A model generated the notes under the pieces. It ran no database searches. It was given only the letters and a program-made list of their open reading frames with translations, and was not told the origin of the DNA. From contig CM068367.1 in NCBI GenBank assembly GCA_034769895.1, positions 123,045,927-123,109,926 on the forward strand: a DNA stretch of 64,000 nt, in the 5' to 3' direction. This document shows, piece after piece, positions 1 through 12,373 of the stretch. The translations under genes were made by a program, and so were the position numbers. The first letter of the stretch is position 1, and each line of letters starts with the position of its first letter. The DNA comes from Magicicada septendecula. Its lineage: Eukaryota > Arthropoda > Insecta > Hemiptera > Cicadidae.

Positions 1-85
<85 letters not shown>
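1..85. repeat. (TG)n microsatellite
   Basis: Uninterrupted TG dinucleotides from the first base, followed by a run of T (86-95). The tract is cut by the window edge, so its full length is unknown. Confidence 0.98.
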
Positions 86-88
<3 letters not shown>

Positions 89-878
89 TTTTTTTAAGAA
101 GCTGTACGTATGCCGGAAACGCTGAATTAGAGCAGCTTCTCGTTGCCTTCTTCACTGTTTGACGTGCTTGCGTAATGCACTTGAACGCGCGTACGGAAAA
201 TATATTGTGTGTAAAGCGTTTCTAATAACGATCTCGATCTCGGTTTTACACAAGCCTAGAGACTGCAAGTGTAATCCAGCTTCGCGGGATGAGTAGCGTA
301 ATGTTGTTGACGTCGTGAGTAAACTGCAGATCTCTTTCTCCCGTGAGAACTATTATTAAGATTATTAATCGATTATATGGTTTTCGAATCATAGTCATTA
401 GATCGTGGCAGGGTAGAAATAGGTGAAACACGAAATGGAACACTTAATTTTTATGAAAGAAGGCAAAAACTAAATGTAAGATCTGTAGAATATAGGGTAG
501 TATAGGATTTAACAAACACAAATTCAGTGGTGCAGGCCACCTGCAGAAATGAACAGAAATAAGAAGAGAATTGCTGCGCACAATAAGAGAATTTATTTAC
601 TCGTTGCGCACAATAAATAGAAAATCTGGGAGGCAAAAATTTCACAAGGACAACGGGATATAGAATATAGGAAAACACGATATAGGACGTTACGGGATGT
701 AGGATATCCTTTCACAAGGATTATAGGACAACGTGATGAACATTATTCTAAGAAAAATGAAAAAAACGTTGGGGCCAACAATGCTTGCGCAAAATACGAG
801 TCACGTGAACATGTTTTTAAAGAATAAAGATATTAATTTAATGTTTCCAAGGCACTTGTGGGTAGAAAACATAATCAT

Positions 879-880
<2 letters not shown>
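86..880. other. Unassigned non-coding sequence
   Basis: No gene or transposon is recognised. Open frames here are short and have no recognisable domain. A 12-base motif TGCGCACAATAA occurs twice (575-586 and 605-616), and TATAGGA-like words recur between 490 and 725, giving a weakly repetitive look. Confidence 0.6.

Positions 881-911
<31 letters not shown>
881..911. repeat. (GT)n microsatellite
   Basis: About 15 uninterrupted GT units followed by a T-rich stretch. Confidence 0.97.
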
Positions 912-912
<1 letters not shown>

Positions 913-1493
913 CTTTTTTGATTTCGTATATTATATATTTATTATTTATTATACTTTATAATGTATTACAAATATGATATAAATTATCATATATAGCCTG
1001 TGATACATTATATAAATTATGATATTTATATTATATATAAATTATCATATATCATATAGGCCTATTATTATATTGTTAATAAATAAATAAAAACACCTCC
1101 TTTTCTGTAAAGTAGCCTCGCTGAATGTGTTTCCAGGCGGCATCAAAGACCAGTTAAGTAGCCCAATTAGCGAAGGCACCCCCTGCTGCTGACAACTGTG
1201 AACAAAGCTAGCCGCTTCTGAAACATGTCCAATGATGCCAAACGTATTTTGAACTTGAATGCAATGTGGACCAGTCTTTGCGCGACATCGGAAGTGCCCG
1301 CTTGTCTGAATTTCGAGTCCGTTGCCAAAGAAACCACTGCTTTAGGAATTATTAATTTGTTACCTTCTTACAGCACATAGTATTTTACATAGTATATTTA
1401 TATTTAAATATCACAGTAATACTCCTTTACTTTATTTATACAGTAGTTGTAATTTTCGGTTCCGTGTTTGTGTTCCGTGTTCACGTGTTTAAA
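912..1493. other. AT-rich sequence and upstream flank of the transposase
   Basis: 940-1090 is almost pure A/T with overlapping self-complementary words such as ATATAAATTATCATATAT. 1100-1493 has more balanced composition and is probably the 5' untranslated part of the transposon that carries the next feature. I could not identify its terminal inverted repeat. Confidence 0.5.
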
Positions 1494-2912
1494 ATGTGGA
1501 GACCTTGGGAGAGAGAACAACCATATCCTCAGCACGCTGATAATGAAGAAGGGAGTCATCGTCATAGTGATAGTGAAGAAATCGTTGTTGATGTAGTTAG
1601 CAACAGTGACAGTGGTGATGTAAGTGACAATAATGGGGAGTTTTCGAACGACGGGGAAATCTCGGCCACTCCAGGCATTAGTAGGCCAATCAAAAATTCG
1701 ATTAGAACAATTTCGAAACAGAGCCAAACTATAGTGTGTAACGTAGATGAATATGTTGTAAATAACAAAGTAGGTAAGGGTTCAATTACTGAAACAGCCA
1801 AAATTGTGAAATTAAGCCGCCCTACTGTTCGTAAAATTGTTTCTAGAGGTCCCGTGACTCCCAACAAGCCAGGTAACAAAAGAGCGCGTTTTAATAAAAT
1901 TGATAATTTTGTTTGCGACATTATCCGCCAAGAAATTCACAATTTTTACAAGAAAGGACAGCCACCCACAATTTCCGAACAACTCCAGTATCTTCAGAAC
2001 ATTTCAAGTTTTCCTTATAAAGAAACAATGCTAAGATCCCTTGTGAAGAAGGTCGGCTTTCGATTTCAGACACTTAATAAGAGGCGTGTTATAATGGAGT
2101 CAGCAAGAATTGTGTCTTGGAGATACAAATACCTCCATAGACTACACCAACTGCGTTCACAGGGTTATGATGTTGTGTATCTACACGAAACTTGGTTCGA
2201 CACACATGACACCGTGAAGAAGGAATGGGATGATGGAACATGTGGCTGCGCTATTAACGTCCCTGTATGTAGAGGGAAGCGCATCATGCCAAAAATATTT
2301 CAGATGCTAACGCTGACAGCCACGATGAGATGAATGCTACAGTTTTTGAGAATTGGTTTAAAAATTCGTTACTGCAAAATCTTTCAAAAGACAGGAAGTA
2401 TGTCACAGTTTTAGACAATGCGAGTTACCATTCTAGACAGCTTATCAAAATCTCAACTAAATCGTCAAACAAGTCCGAAATTATTGAATTTATGAAGAAA
2501 TTTGATTTACCAGTACCGGACCCCAGTCCTCATTAAATTAATCTTGCTCGAAAGAATAAAAGCGGGGAATATAAACAAAATGTACGCAGTTGATGAGATG
2601 GCTCGAAAGGCAGGTCATGAAGTGTTACGACTTCCCCCTTATTACTGGATATTAAATCCAGTCGAATTAGTCTGGGCACGGTTAAAGTCTAACGTCAGGA
2701 AGAGCAACGTAACTCCTTAGTTAAGTGCAAGTGTCTGTGAAGCCCTAAGGAACTGTACTGAGAACATAGATGCCGAATACTGGAGGAAATGTGTGGAAAA
2801 AACTACGAAGGTAGAACGGGGATATTATGCAGGCGTGTGGGAAGAAGAAGACCGCCTCATCATTCATGTTGCAGACGACAGTGATGATGACTCAGACCGC
2901 GACTCCAACTAA
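1494..2912 (+). pseudogene. Tc1/mariner (IS630-superfamily) transposase, decayed
   Basis: DDE transposase remnant that once catalysed cut-and-paste transposition. The first ATG is at 1494 (KMWRPWERE). An acidic, Ser-rich N terminus is followed by a helix-turn-helix-like segment (GSITETAKIVKLSRPTVRKI). The first catalytic block reads VYLHETWF, where the family has D in place of H (codon 2184-2186). The second block, VTVLDNASYH, is in another frame near 2404-2433. The third block, ILNPVELVW, is near 2650-2680. The frame changes between 2270 and 2300, where roughly 20 residues that relatives have also appear to be missing. It changes again near 2500-2530 and meets an in-frame TAG at 2718. After that stop the same frame continues to an acidic tail ending at 2912. 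The element is clearly dead in cis. The superfamily is confident, the clade is not. Confidence 0.85.
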
Positions 2913-3763
2913 ACGGTGAGTAGTTTACTCCCAGGCTATGTATTAATTATTTGCGATTTTGTCTTGTTTTACTCAGGTTTATTAATTTCTGATATTATTA
3001 TTATTATAGCCTTCTGATATTGCAGCGATTTGCTTATCCCAAAGCTTTGTGATATTTTAATAATGAAAATCATTTTGAAAGTTATGTCGAAAAGGTATAG
3101 ACCTATATTTTGTCGGTTTTGTTGTATTTTTATTCTTTATAGATAATGTAAACGTCAGGTTTACTTACTTAAAACTGAAACTTCTGAGAAGTCCTGAGTT
3201 GTATTATTATTATTATTACTATGAATTAATCATACGTATAATAATAATAACAATGAAGAGGAGAATCATTTCACGCTAAGTTTACTATAGGTGGGAGAAG
3301 AACTTGGCAACATTGTCAGCTTGTTTTGAGTGACACTAGGGACAAGACCATCTGGTTTCCTTTGAGTGAGAATCAAAGCGTTCCGCCTGGTATAATTTTT
3401 TATACCGCTGGTTTACTTTGGGAATTAGGAATAGAAATTAGGCAGACGTTTAGCCCCCAGATCGTCTTACCCTCAGATATATAGTCTACGTATAATATGT
3501 ATAATCAAATTATAGTTACTTCTCCAAGTAGAACGTGTTTATTTTTTAACGTTGTATTTTATGCCTTAGGCACGTTTCACAGACTTATTTTGTATCGACT
3601 CAGGTTTCTATAAGGCTACGTATTGATAAAAAATTAGGGGTATATGTGTGTGTGTTGTGTGGCTGGGGTATTTTGTTTGAATATAAAGTATGTTTTGCAA
3701 GTATTTATTTGTTTAAATAAACGTAAGCTTTCACGACCGGTGTTTACATTATCATACATTTTT
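2913..3763. other. Unassigned sequence downstream of the transposase
   Basis: Includes TTATTA-rich short repeats (2995-3010, 3203-3220, 3240-3250) and a small palindrome GGTATAATTTTTTATACC near 3399-3416. It probably contains the 3' non-coding end of the transposon, but no inverted repeat matching the 5' side was convincing. Confidence 0.4.
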
Positions 3764-3831
3764 GGGCTGTTAGGCTGTGGTCTAGGTCCTAACGGTCCTA
3801 ATGGTCTACCTAGACCACGGCCTAACGGCCC
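3764..3831. repeat. Near-perfect 24-bp hairpin, foldback family ends
   Basis: Arms 3764-3787 and 3808-3831 are inverted copies matching at 22 of 24 positions, with a 20-base loop. The arm begins GGGCTGTTAGGCTGTGGTC, the same type of sequence as the ends of the foldback elements at 29.6, 30.7, 44.8 and 52.5 kb. Upstream, GCTTTCACGA at 3728-3737 resembles GCTTTCACGG about 50 bases before the 52.5 kb copy. It reads as two family ends brought together with the interior lost. Confidence 0.7.
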
Positions 3832-4746
3832 GGAAAATTGTGATAATATTTATTTGTTTGTTTGTTTTTATTTATTTTATAGTTCAGCATCGTTATAAAA
3901 ATTTTCTACTTACATATAACTTAATATTGCAATAAAGTAGGCTTAAACATATATACATGCAAGAGAATTCAGATAAGTATTATAGCCTATATATTTAACG
4001 TTTACATATTTTGTTTTGATTATCATAAACGGTTTGTGTGCCTAGCACCGACCGTCATGTTTTCATTAGTTGTTTATAATATTCTGTTATCGTTCGTTTG
4101 TACCCATAGGAGTCAGTCATTATTTCTTCAAAAAGCTCGGTCTTTCTCTATAAGACGTACACGTCTTTCACGTCCCTGTAGCCCTCTTTTCTTTTAAATA
4201 CTATTAAGCCACTTCCATCTAATACAGATTTTTTTCAGTAATACCACCAGTTTTTACACATTGTTAAATATCTTAGAATTCGTTCAAGCACACTTTGCAA
4301 TTTTAGTCTAAGCTTTTGATAAATCACTTTCATTGTGACTGACCGAGTAACAGAATTTGATAAGACACAAGTTGGATTTAATGTAGGCCGAATTTCTTGA
4401 CAGTGTGGCTGAAAACAACTCTTGCACAGTTTTAGCCACAGTTGAACAGTCTCTTGAAATCCACTGTCTCCCAGCAGTGTGTTTAATAACAGTTTGCAGT
4501 ATCCAGTCGGCTCGCTCAAAGTGTTATGACGGGTTGGCGGAGAAAGGCTAGATGCTCGCCGCCTCTTCTTTAAAACTCCAGTAATCGAAGCGGACCTCTT
4601 ACGAAAGACTTCATTCAATTTGCAATGAACTTGTCCGCCTCAGGATAGAGTGTGGTATTTTGAAAAGGCGAGAAAAGGGTTGTTAAATGATAAAAAAATT
4701 AGCACAAATTATTTGTTGTAGTATGAGTAATAAAAGAACTCTTTTT
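3832..4746. other. Unassigned sequence
   Basis: AT-rich with no recognised gene. The longest frame (minus strand, 4235-4618) begins with a non-ATG codon and shows no domain. Confidence 0.5.
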
Positions 4747-5723
4747 CAGTGACGGCTCGTGGTTCTGACAGTTGGGGGTTCAATGTCTGAATGTCTCTAC
4801 TAAGATAAAAGGAATTATCCCATTCCAAGTAAACACGCGGTGGGTCGCAACATGAAGACATAACTATTGACAACTTTTAGTAGGCCTAATATTAATTTGT
4901 GTTTATGCTATTTGTAAATTATTCTAAATATATAGTTAAATAAAAGGATAGTTAAATATTTCTGTTTAATAATTAAAAACGGGAAGCGGCCTACCGAGTT
5001 CCTTAATTTTGCATTTATCTTTAATAGAGAGAGAAGAAAAATTTGTTTTTAAAATAGATTGAACACTATTCATTTTACCAAATCAATGAACTGAACACCA
5101 AAATAAGAAATACCTGAACACTTAACACACAAAAATACCAGCAAACACTTTGAAGGTTATACAAGCTTCGGTATGCTTAACGTTACTATAATTATTTAAT
5201 GGCTACATTAAACACACTTTATTTTCGGAATACAATTGCTTCTCTATTTTATTTTACTTTAAGACTTTACTGCACACATTTTCATTGCATTCTAAATGAA
5301 ATAGAGAAATCTGAGACAAAACTGAAGGTAAACGGACAAATCATGTGGTAAAAATCATAATAATGGTGAATGGCGGTATTATGAAAATGTTAAAATTCCT
5401 GGTCGGTTCGGTTCGGCCCTCGTCGGAACTATTCGTCTCTGTCGTTAACACTCCGGATTAGCGACTGTCGAATGTAATTTTGCGTATACTGATTTCCCCC
5501 TCCAAAGCTGTCTACACAGTCTAGGAGGTGCAGAGAGCTGTTTTGCACCTTAAGCAATAGTAGTGAACAATGCGCCTATTACGCGAATCCATTACTGTTC
5601 AGTCAACAAGATTAATCTCGCAAACCTTGTTATTTTAATATGAAACCATTATCTCAACAAATCCTTAAACATATTTAAATTATTTAGGGGGGTTCATTGA
5701 AGCATATGGACGAGCCGCCACTG
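4747..5723. mobile_element. Non-autonomous hAT element
   Basis: The left end CAGTGACGGCTCGT (4747-4760) and the inverted right end (5710-5723, CAGTGGCGGCTCGT on the minus strand) match at 13 of 14 positions and have the hAT-type form CAGTGGCGGCTCGT. The 977-bp interior has no transposase domain and no long frame, so the element depends on, or once depended on, an autonomous hAT. Flanks are CTCTTTTT on the left and TCTTTTAC on the right. They share TCTTTT only with a one-base offset, consistent with a degraded 8-bp target duplication but not proving it. Confidence 0.75.
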
Positions 5724-7029
5724 TCTTTTACCCAATGTAACAAAAATCAGAATGAATATGACAACAAGTGTGATTTTATCCAATTTTTGACTAAAGTATG
5801 ACCTAAATGTAAAAACTGGATAAAATAACCATTTATATACTATGTACATATATTAGTGATAAATAGTATTTTTTATTTTCCACAAGAATATATACATTTT
5901 TTTATATAATTTGTTTTACACTTTTTTGACTGTCATATTCAGGAATATACAAAGAAATAATTAATAAAATTTGAAATTATTTTGATGTACTATATTATGT
6001 AATATACGTAGAGTATATAATATCCATATAAATCCGAACCGTTATAACAACTTTCTGGGATGGTGGGAATATCGCTAAAAGAAGGACAAAATTTAACAAA
6101 ACTTAGGCTTATAACGTGAACTGATGTAACAACCAGAACTTCCTGCTGTATTGTAACGATATCAGAGTACTAAAATAAAAATCTTTTACTATTTCTCAGT
6201 AAAGAAAATATTTTCGTAAAACAAAGCGTCGATAGCAGATCAGTATTATTGAATTAAAACGCGTGAAAACGAGCTTTTCTTTCTCTGTTCACTACGGCGT
6301 TATCAATAATTTAACGCTGTTGCTTTCTTTTCTATTCCGCGTGTGTGGGTTAATAGATGATAACGGCATTGTGTTGCGGCGACAAAGGGCCATTATGTAC
6401 GCGTTGTAGTAGTACTAATCTGTATGCACCGACATTGTTATTGTTACGGGTGCATTGTTGTTGCCATTGTTTCGTGTCCGTCTGTAATAATGAAAGTAGG
6501 CAGTTTCTGTGCGATGAATGAATGGTACGCGATGATGCATGTTGGTCCTTATACTCTAGTGTACCGCGTAGCGAATAGCGAATAATTAGATTTTAGTGCT
6601 TAGAATTCGTTTCGTAGAGACACGGTAGAAGTCAGTTAACCGTGGTTTATAGAGGCGATAGGAGGATTCGTGTTGGAGAAACGCTAAAAGTTCTTAACCT
6701 TACACTGTAATAATACAGTGTTCTTAACCTTACACTGTGATGGGCTGTAATAATTGAAAAGAATCCGTAACCGTAGCTGAACAGAATATCCAGGTATCCA
6801 GCTTGTATTCAGTTGTCCTAGTCTTAGTCTGAAGAGTGCTTGGATCATGCTTTTACCTGGATTATGTGCTACGCGATTCACTTCGATGTTCGAAATCGCA
6901 TTGGGCGTGTTGAGGGAAAACATAGATTCCACCATCGTTGGTCCGGGTAGTGTAGTTTTTTTTATTCCGGCTGTACAATGTTTACAAATTTTCCAGAACC
7001 AAAGATTACAGAACTGGTTGAATACTCAT
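5724..7029. other. Unassigned sequence with a short direct repeat
   Basis: 5740-6240 is AT-rich. 6290-6560 is less AT-rich and non-repetitive with many GTTGTTATTGTTACG-like words, possibly regulatory or unique sequence. An exact 19-base direct repeat (GTTCTTAACCTTACACTGT) lies at 6690-6708 and 6720-6738. No gene seen. Confidence 0.45.
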
Positions 7030-7428
7030 CTTCCACTGCTGCTTCTCTATCCAAATATCTTCTTCAATTTCTCTTTCCCTCAATATGGTCTGAATTTCTT
7101 CTATCCAGGTGATAGGTGGTCTTCCTCTTTTCCTTCTTCCTGGTGGGGTCCATTCCATAACTCTCCTTGGCAACCTTTCCTATGCCATTCTTTTTGTGTG
7201 TCCATACCATTGTAATTTTTTTGTTTTAATAAAATCAACAGTTGAATTTTTCACATTCATTCTGTCCTTAATAATTTCATTTCTAATTTTCTCGCGTTTG
7301 GATACTCTTGCCGAACGTCTCCAGAAGTCCATCTCTGCTGTCACTAATTTTGTTTTTGTGTGTTCATTGGTAGTCCAGACGTATGAGCCGTAAGTCATAG
7401 TGTACAGCTGTGTCCATGAAATATTCAA
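7030..7428 (-). pseudogene. Non-LTR retrotransposon (LINE) ORF2 C-terminal fragment
   Basis: On the minus strand the sequence encodes the region after the reverse transcriptase of a LINE. YGSYVWTTNEHTKTK (the usual YGSE.WTLT position) is followed by AEMDFWRRSARVSKREKIRNE, LQWYGHTKRM and WTPPGRRKRGRPPITW. These motifs occur in this order in many arthropod LINE proteins. The catalytic RT core is absent, so this is a 5'-truncated copy, as is usual for LINE insertions. The frame is open from 7428 to about 7180, then continues in another frame. Confidence 0.85.
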
Positions 7429-7589
7429 TCGTGGCTAATTGTTGGGTCAAGTTCCAGAGAAACGTAGCGGCCAAAGCCGACAGTATACGAAAGAGACACT
7501 CATACCAGTAACCAGTAAATAAATAATGTCATCCTTAAAATTTGTGAAATTTTTCGAGTCATCATTATCATCTTCAACAAGGATTAAAC

Positions 7590-8145
7590 CAAAAATGGTT
7601 TGTCCCGGTCCCAGGCAGATATACTAGAGAAAACACCAACGCTTCTTCCGAAGTCCTGTACCCTCTATGGCCTTTCGGCTTATATAATTCAATAGCTATT
7701 TGCGGATGCGGCAGTCATTCATTCCGTTAAGATGTCCAACCGTTTTAGCCGATACTGGACAGTCCTATCGAATATACTCATACAGTTCCAACTGTATATC
7801 TGCATTTCTTCTGCGATCTTGAAGAGTATATCTTGCCATGTGCCTGAGAAACCTCGTTTCGGCCGTTTGTATACGTCTAACCTGGGATTTCGTTAAAGTT
7901 CAATTCTCAGACTCATAGAGAAGTGTGGGGAGGGTCATCGTCTTGTAGCTCTTCAGCGTGTAGAACTCGTTGATTTTAGAGTTCTCCTGATGGTCCCGCA
8001 CATTTGGTTGAACTTATGTAGTTTATTCACCATATCATTGTTTGTAACGTAAATACATATTATAGCCCAGATATTCCAAATTACTGACCTGCTGCAGAAC
8101 AGTACCATCTACAATAATATTTTTCAAGTCCCGACGAAGTGAATT
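7590..8145 (-). pseudogene. Second LINE ORF2 C-terminal fragment
   Basis: A different LINE family from the neighbour at 7.0 kb. Reading the minus strand, pieces in more than one frame give QQVSNLEYLGYN, MVNKLHKFNQMCGTIRRTLK, LPTLLYESEN-TLTKSQ, VRRIQTAETRFLRHMARYTLQDRRRNA and finally GHLNGMNDCRI before a degraded KP.G.R tail. That is the order found downstream of the RT palm in LINE proteins. Several stops and frameshifts make it a pseudogene. It lies just upstream, in sense, of the 7.0 kb fragment, but the different motifs argue against one continuous element. Confidence 0.85.
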
Positions 8146-10330
8146 GAGACCTGTAAAACAATAGAACAACCAGTGTTAATAAAAGTAATAAGACGATAAG
8201 TTAAGAAGGAGGTAAGTGGGACTAGTGTGAGAGGGTAATCGAAGAAGGATCAGAAGTACTGTTGAAGTAGCTGAATTTTATCAATGCGCTTTGTCAGGTC
8301 TAGAAGGTTCATGTAGGCAAGAATGTCGAATTAAAAACCACTCAACAGTATATTTCACGGAAAAGTGGTCGGTGAGAGAAAAAAAGATGAATCAAGAAGA
8401 AGATAGTTACAGGATGTAGAAACGATTTGAGTAATATGAGTGTTGAAATTGCTAACTGGTAGTGGACAATTCGTAGTATTGAAGGTAAATCGTGTGAAGC
8501 CAAGCCCCAAGGACTCTAGTAGTGAAAAGTGAGTAAATACTGCGGACAGTACTTATTCTGTTGAATTTGAATATCGCTGTAGAAGGCAGTGGAATTGTGT
8601 TAATTACCGTTACACACAGTTCGACAAACCTATATGGTGATTCATAACAGCTGAATAACGGTAAAACCGTTTTAAAATATTGTGAGAAAATATTTCAAGC
8701 GTACTGTGAGAAAATAGGCAAACATTTTGTACAGATTTTTGTAAAGTTAAATGGATTTTTATAATTCGTCCGTAATCGTTTCTCTCCTTCAATGGCTTCG
8801 GGCTCTATAAATGTACTCAGAGAGTGGGAACTAAAAAACGGCAAATAAAAAGTCGGAGGTCATTGAATATGAGCTCTGCATTTTATGCATTATTATACAT
8901 TACAGAAGATCAGTATAAATTCGGTCTCGTCCAGACCAAAGAAAAAAAAATACATAGCTAAAGCATTTATGTATATAAACATTTGTTGAAAGTAAGCACA
9001 TCATCAACACATACGTGAGGAAGCTTTTGCAAAATCACTAGTGTGGAAAATGTTGTTTTATGGAAGTGAAAATTAGACATTATAATACAAAAACAGTATC
9101 AAAAACCTCGCAGATTGACAAAAATGATTATGAAAGACACTTTTCAAACAGAAGGTGGATATGAGTCGGTTTGGTTTGTTCATGAACTTAACTGTCCTCA
9201 TGAATACTCGAGTGGTCGATGAAACACTGAACATGAGCAAGTAGATACTAGTAGCTGTTCAGTTGTTTCTTTCCCAAGTGAATGTTGTCTTTTACGAAAG
9301 AGTCAAACTGAAAAAGGTATAAATACAAAAACGCTGAATATGCAGGACGACGACAGTTATATGTTACTACGATAGTTATCCTGACGATAGTTATGTAACA
9401 GAATTACTCACATTATGAACATTGTATTTGTATTATTCATTAAAACGTCTGTTCATTAAAATTCTGTTCATCAAAACTCAATTTTCTCCAAATTGGCTGT
9501 GAAGATCAGAACTGAAAAAGTCTCTTCTGTCAAGAATAAAGACGTCTAGGACAGTGCGTTGTCATTGGGAAGCTGTAGTGGACAGTGGAAGTCAGAGAAG
9601 GTCCACCTCAGCGCCGAAGAAAAGTGGATATGGCAGAAAATTATAAATGAAAAATGAAAAGAATAACGGAAATTGTGGATATGGAGTAAGAGGGAGTAGT
9701 TGTATCGAAACTGTATTTACAAAGCCTTCAGCTTTTATTCCTAGTGGTAGGATCAGTTATACACCTATTGTACATGGCGACATACCAAAACCAGATGGGA
9801 TGTCCAGGACAACTAATTAAGATGACACTGCTACGTTGTCACTCGGCGAAAATGCTGTAGAGGCTACAGGGAAAACTACAAGAAGTCACATGTGATTCGC
9901 ATATGTGGAACTACATGTAACGATTAAATTATATTAAGCGAGTATATACATATAAATTTGGTAATGATTTCTGGAAGAAAGTAAGAGTGATAGGACAGTC
10001 TTCTTGTTGTGAAAAGGAGACTTAGGGAGTTCGACATTAAGGCTGATGAAACGGAAGCAGGAGAATGACAGTTGGTAATGACGTTATAAATTAAATATTC
10101 AATTATGAGGTATAAATCTGGAACTTTCATACACACGGATTGCAGAGTCTTAATGGATGAAAAATCCACAAAAGACATTCATTGTAGAATAGCGCAGGCA
10201 AAAATGGCTTTTATGAAACAGTAGATGCTGCTAACCTCAATAAAAAAAATTATAGTCAGAGCAAGGAACAAAATCTTATAAACAGTTTTGGTATGGCTCT
10301 GACCCATAACCCATAAGGAACGATTAGAGC
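8146..10330. other. Unassigned, probably old repeat debris
   Basis: No gene. Small LINE-like words appear (for example MLFYGSEN-TL on the plus strand near 9050-9090), but the surrounding frames do not support a call. Composition is A-rich on the plus strand in 8150-9900. Confidence 0.4.
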
Positions 10331-11165
10331 GTTTTAAGACACGTTACTTGAGGAGAATGTAAATAATCACTTCTTTTCTTTTCCAATTCATATCTTATGG
10401 TGTTGGGTGCTCTATTCATCTTCCCGTAGGCGTTCCTCTACATTACCATTCGCCTCACTTTCATTATGTTATTCCCTCTGCTAAACGAGATCTCTCCCTG
10501 TTGTCTTCCCGTTGAATTCTTACCTGCCTTTGTTATTTTTCTCTACTTTCATTTCAAATATGATTTTGGCGTATCTTCCTGACTAGGTGTTCATGCAGCT
10601 CTCTCATTTCTATTTTATTAACAGTAAAGTCATTACTAATTCTTCTCTTACGCTTCTGTTTGTATTCTGTCCATTCGAGTTTTGCCAACTATCCCTTCTG
10701 AGATATTTCATCTCCAGTGCTATTATTTTCAACCCGAACTTGTCTGTAATTGTCTGAGGGTCTGTTCCATTTAATAGAGTCGGTTGGTGTATGGGTTTAG
10801 GTGGATTTTTGATTTTGCGCTAATTTATTTTTTACTTATGAGGATGTCACTTATGTGATAGTATACTTTATAAGCGTAACTTACGCATTTTTTGTTTTCA
10901 TAAATTTTTCCGTCTTTACTTATTGCGAACTCCAAATATTCATATTTCTCTTCGTAGTTTAGCTGTTGGCCGGTTATCATCACTGGCGTTGTTGTTGTTG
11001 TGCCATCATTATAAACGTGTATTAGTTTATCTTGTTCAGTGTTTATACTCATTTATTTTCTATGTAACTTGTTATACCATATGTTAGTGCTGCCCTGGGC
11101 CTGTTTAGTGTTTGTTGCAATTAGTACGATGTCATCTGCTTGTAGACGATTACATTTAATAAGGA
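10331..11165 (-). pseudogene. LINE reverse transcriptase fragment
   Basis: Minus-strand remnant containing part of the RT palm: RLQADDIVLIATNTKQAQ, with the ADD of the (Y)ADD catalytic box at 11131-11139 and Y replaced by Q. NIWYNKLHRK, YEYLEFAISKDGKI and further down LEMKYLRR, all typical of LINE proteins after the YADD box, follow in order. An in-frame stop lies near 11053 and frame changes lie below 10825. The copy is 5'-truncated and non-functional. Confidence 0.8.
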
Positions 11166-11639
11166 TAGTGATGAAGTGTTTAGGAGAGTAAATGAGAGAA
11201 AAGGATTGTGGGAAACCACAGATGGAAGGAAATCTAAGGTTGAGCCACTTAATTAGACACAATAACTATATTACAATGGTGTTGAAAGGAAACGTTAATG
11301 GGACACATGCTATATGATGGCCAAGGAAATGGTTCTTAACCCAGGAGGTTGCGGAAGCACTGTAAGGATACAAGGTGGCAGGAAACTACAGATTCGTGGC
11401 GATAAGTAAGCAAAGTGCTTGTCCACCGATCGCACTTGAAAGTGCTAGTCCGGAACGTGCTGTCGCAGTAGAAGTTATTGTTTGAGCTTTCAGGGATTGT
11501 AACAGAGACGACAGACTTAAGAATGATTTCAGAGTATAGTCACCCACCTGCAATTGTGTTTGTACGAAGTCTTAGAGTAGTCGCTAAGTAAACTGTGAAG
11601 GAAATTTTAGTCGTTAACCAATTGGATAAATAACTATTG

Positions 11640-12373
11640 AGCTACGTGAGCTGTTCAAAACTCGCTCAATATTTTCAACGAAGTACATTATTATTAGGTA
11701 AAGTAAATTTCCATATTACATTATTTTTCAATTGTGGAAAACATTACAAAAATCCCGTTTCCTCTGCTATTTCTTCAGTAACTCAACAAATTGTAGAGCA
11801 CACGTTTTTTACAATTAACACTAAAAATTCGAAACTTTCGGATTTGGGGTACAGTTCCTTTTACTCTGACATTTTTATATCTTTTATGGGCTCTGTGGGT
11901 CCCAAAATTTTGAAATTTCCGAAAGTTAACATTACATTCAGATTTTAGTTAAAATTGTGTTTAATTTGATACCCCACATAGATTTTTCCGATTTTATTAA
12001 AATTTTCACCAACTTTTTAGACCCTGACGACCAAAACTTTTGAAATTAAAAAAAATGAACACTACATTCAGAGTGTTGTTAAAATTCGCTTTAATTTTGG
12101 TACCTCACATGGGCTTTTGCAATTTCCGCACACTTTTACCTTACGCCCCACTATTTTTGGGAGGATAAGTCTAAAAAACAATAGGTTTCTCTATGCTTAA
12201 AGTTTTACAAAACTTTTTAAAACACGAATTACGAGTACCTAGTTTTACGAAAATCGGTTGATGTGTTCAAACGTTATCTCGAAACATAGGCCTACCCCAA
12301 ATCGATAGATAGAGAGAGAAATGCCAAACAGTCGAGTTAAAACTGAGAACTCGCTTGGCTCGTTCAGTGATTA
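11640..12373. repeat. Dispersed AT-rich repeat family A, copy 1
   Basis: Aligns by eye along nearly its whole length with 46353-47018 and in part with 15404-15790. Shared landmarks in order: CCCAAAATTTTGAAATTTCCGAAA, TTTAATTTGATACC..ACAT, TTTTCCGATTTT, CACC.ACTTTTT, then a GATAGATAGA tract and the right end ACTGAGAACTCGCTTnGCTCGTTCAGTG. No coding capacity and no inverted ends, so the class is unknown; probably a non-autonomous element. Confidence 0.8.

Noticed and set aside
246..678. Open frames on the minus strand near the left edge
   Set aside because: Short, overlapping, without domains; starts are not in a plausible gene context.
4235..4618. 127-codon minus-strand frame with a basic N terminus
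   Set aside because: The first codon is TTG, not ATG, and no family is recognised. Such lengths occur by chance in this composition.
6847..7393. Plus-strand frames of about 95-120 codons
   Set aside because: They are antisense shadows of the LINE protein fragment at 7030-7428.
9050..9130. LINE-like YGSE motif
   Set aside because: A single short motif (MLFYGSEN-TL) without the RT before it or the GRP motif after it is not enough.
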